A DNA stretch of 64,000 nt from Lachnospiraceae bacterium AC2029 (GTDB lineage Bacteria; Bacillota; Clostridia; Lachnospirales; Lachnospiraceae): contig JNLK01000001.1 in the NCBI GenBank assembly GCA_000703065.1, positions 1,302,001 through 1,366,000 of the forward strand, in the 5' to 3' direction. The notes under the pieces were generated by a model. It worked only from the letters and a program-made list of their open reading frames with translations, was not told the origin of the DNA and did no database searches. A program made the translations under genes and the position numbers. Of the stretch, positions 64,000 through 64,000 are shown piece after piece; within the stretch, counting starts at the first letter, position 1, and each line of letters begins with the position of its first letter.

Positions 64000-64000
64000 C

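Overview
The window reads as chromosome of a Gram-positive anaerobe of the class Clostridia, most likely Lachnospiraceae. The reasons are a glmS ribozyme ahead of glmS, a cyclic-lactone AgrD peptide ending in the YQPKEPENL-type tail, several proteins with YYF/GW cell-wall-binding repeats, a two-subunit PyrB/PyrI carbamoyltransferase, strong AGGAGG ribosome sites, and housekeeping proteins of Clostridia type. Most genes are on the minus strand. No rRNA, tRNA, CRISPR array or intact insertion sequence was found.

Layout. 0-2.4 kb: partial PAS protein, a DivIVA-like coiled-coil protein with a Cys every 11 residues, and a lipoprotein. 2.4-4.8 kb: glmS with its ribozyme. 4.9-17 kb: a surface/signalling cluster with a membrane Ser/Thr kinase, three zinc-ribbon membrane proteins (one a subtilase), a related single-pass protein and two WYL regulators; two of these genes share an identical 52-bp upstream block. 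17-23.4 kb: metG, murA, pyrI, pyrB and an atypical carbamoyltransferase. 23.5-29 kb: an AT-rich island with a complete agr-type quorum-sensing set. agrD is transcribed divergently from agrB-agrA-agrC and overlaps a secreted caspase-like peptidase gene carrying cell-wall-binding repeats, followed by a second repeat protein. The intergenic region has LytTR-type direct repeats facing both ways.

29-45.5 kb: a lipoprotein, an AbiE-like toxin-antitoxin pair, two OmpR/histidine-kinase systems (one sharing a TGTAAC-N5-TGTAAC site with the adjacent secreted-protein gene), metK, an ATP-grasp enzyme, a HIT protein, a redox operon (OhrR-like regulator, trxA, trxB, Cys-rich membrane protein), and a zinc-ribbon gene overlapping a gene of unknown function. 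45.6-54.8 kb: a third cell-wall-binding protein, acyl-ACP thioesterase with an acyl carrier protein, glgP, ileS and a DUF1858 protein. 55-64 kb: a small gene with a LexA/DinR-like box in its promoter, an ABC ATPase/permease pair whose ATPase has a long GYGPQG tail, and the F-type ATP synthase operon (atpB-E-F-A-G-D-C).

Two items stand out. First, the ATP synthase operon has no separate delta gene: a domain resembling the C-terminal part of delta is fused to the N-terminus of AtpA, AtpE has a signal-peptide-like extension, and AtpG has a charged tail. Second, the autoinducer precursor is translationally coupled to a wall-bound caspase-like peptidase, suggesting that the peptidase is either an output or a processing partner of the quorum-sensing circuit. 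All family assignments come from reading motifs; no database search was run.
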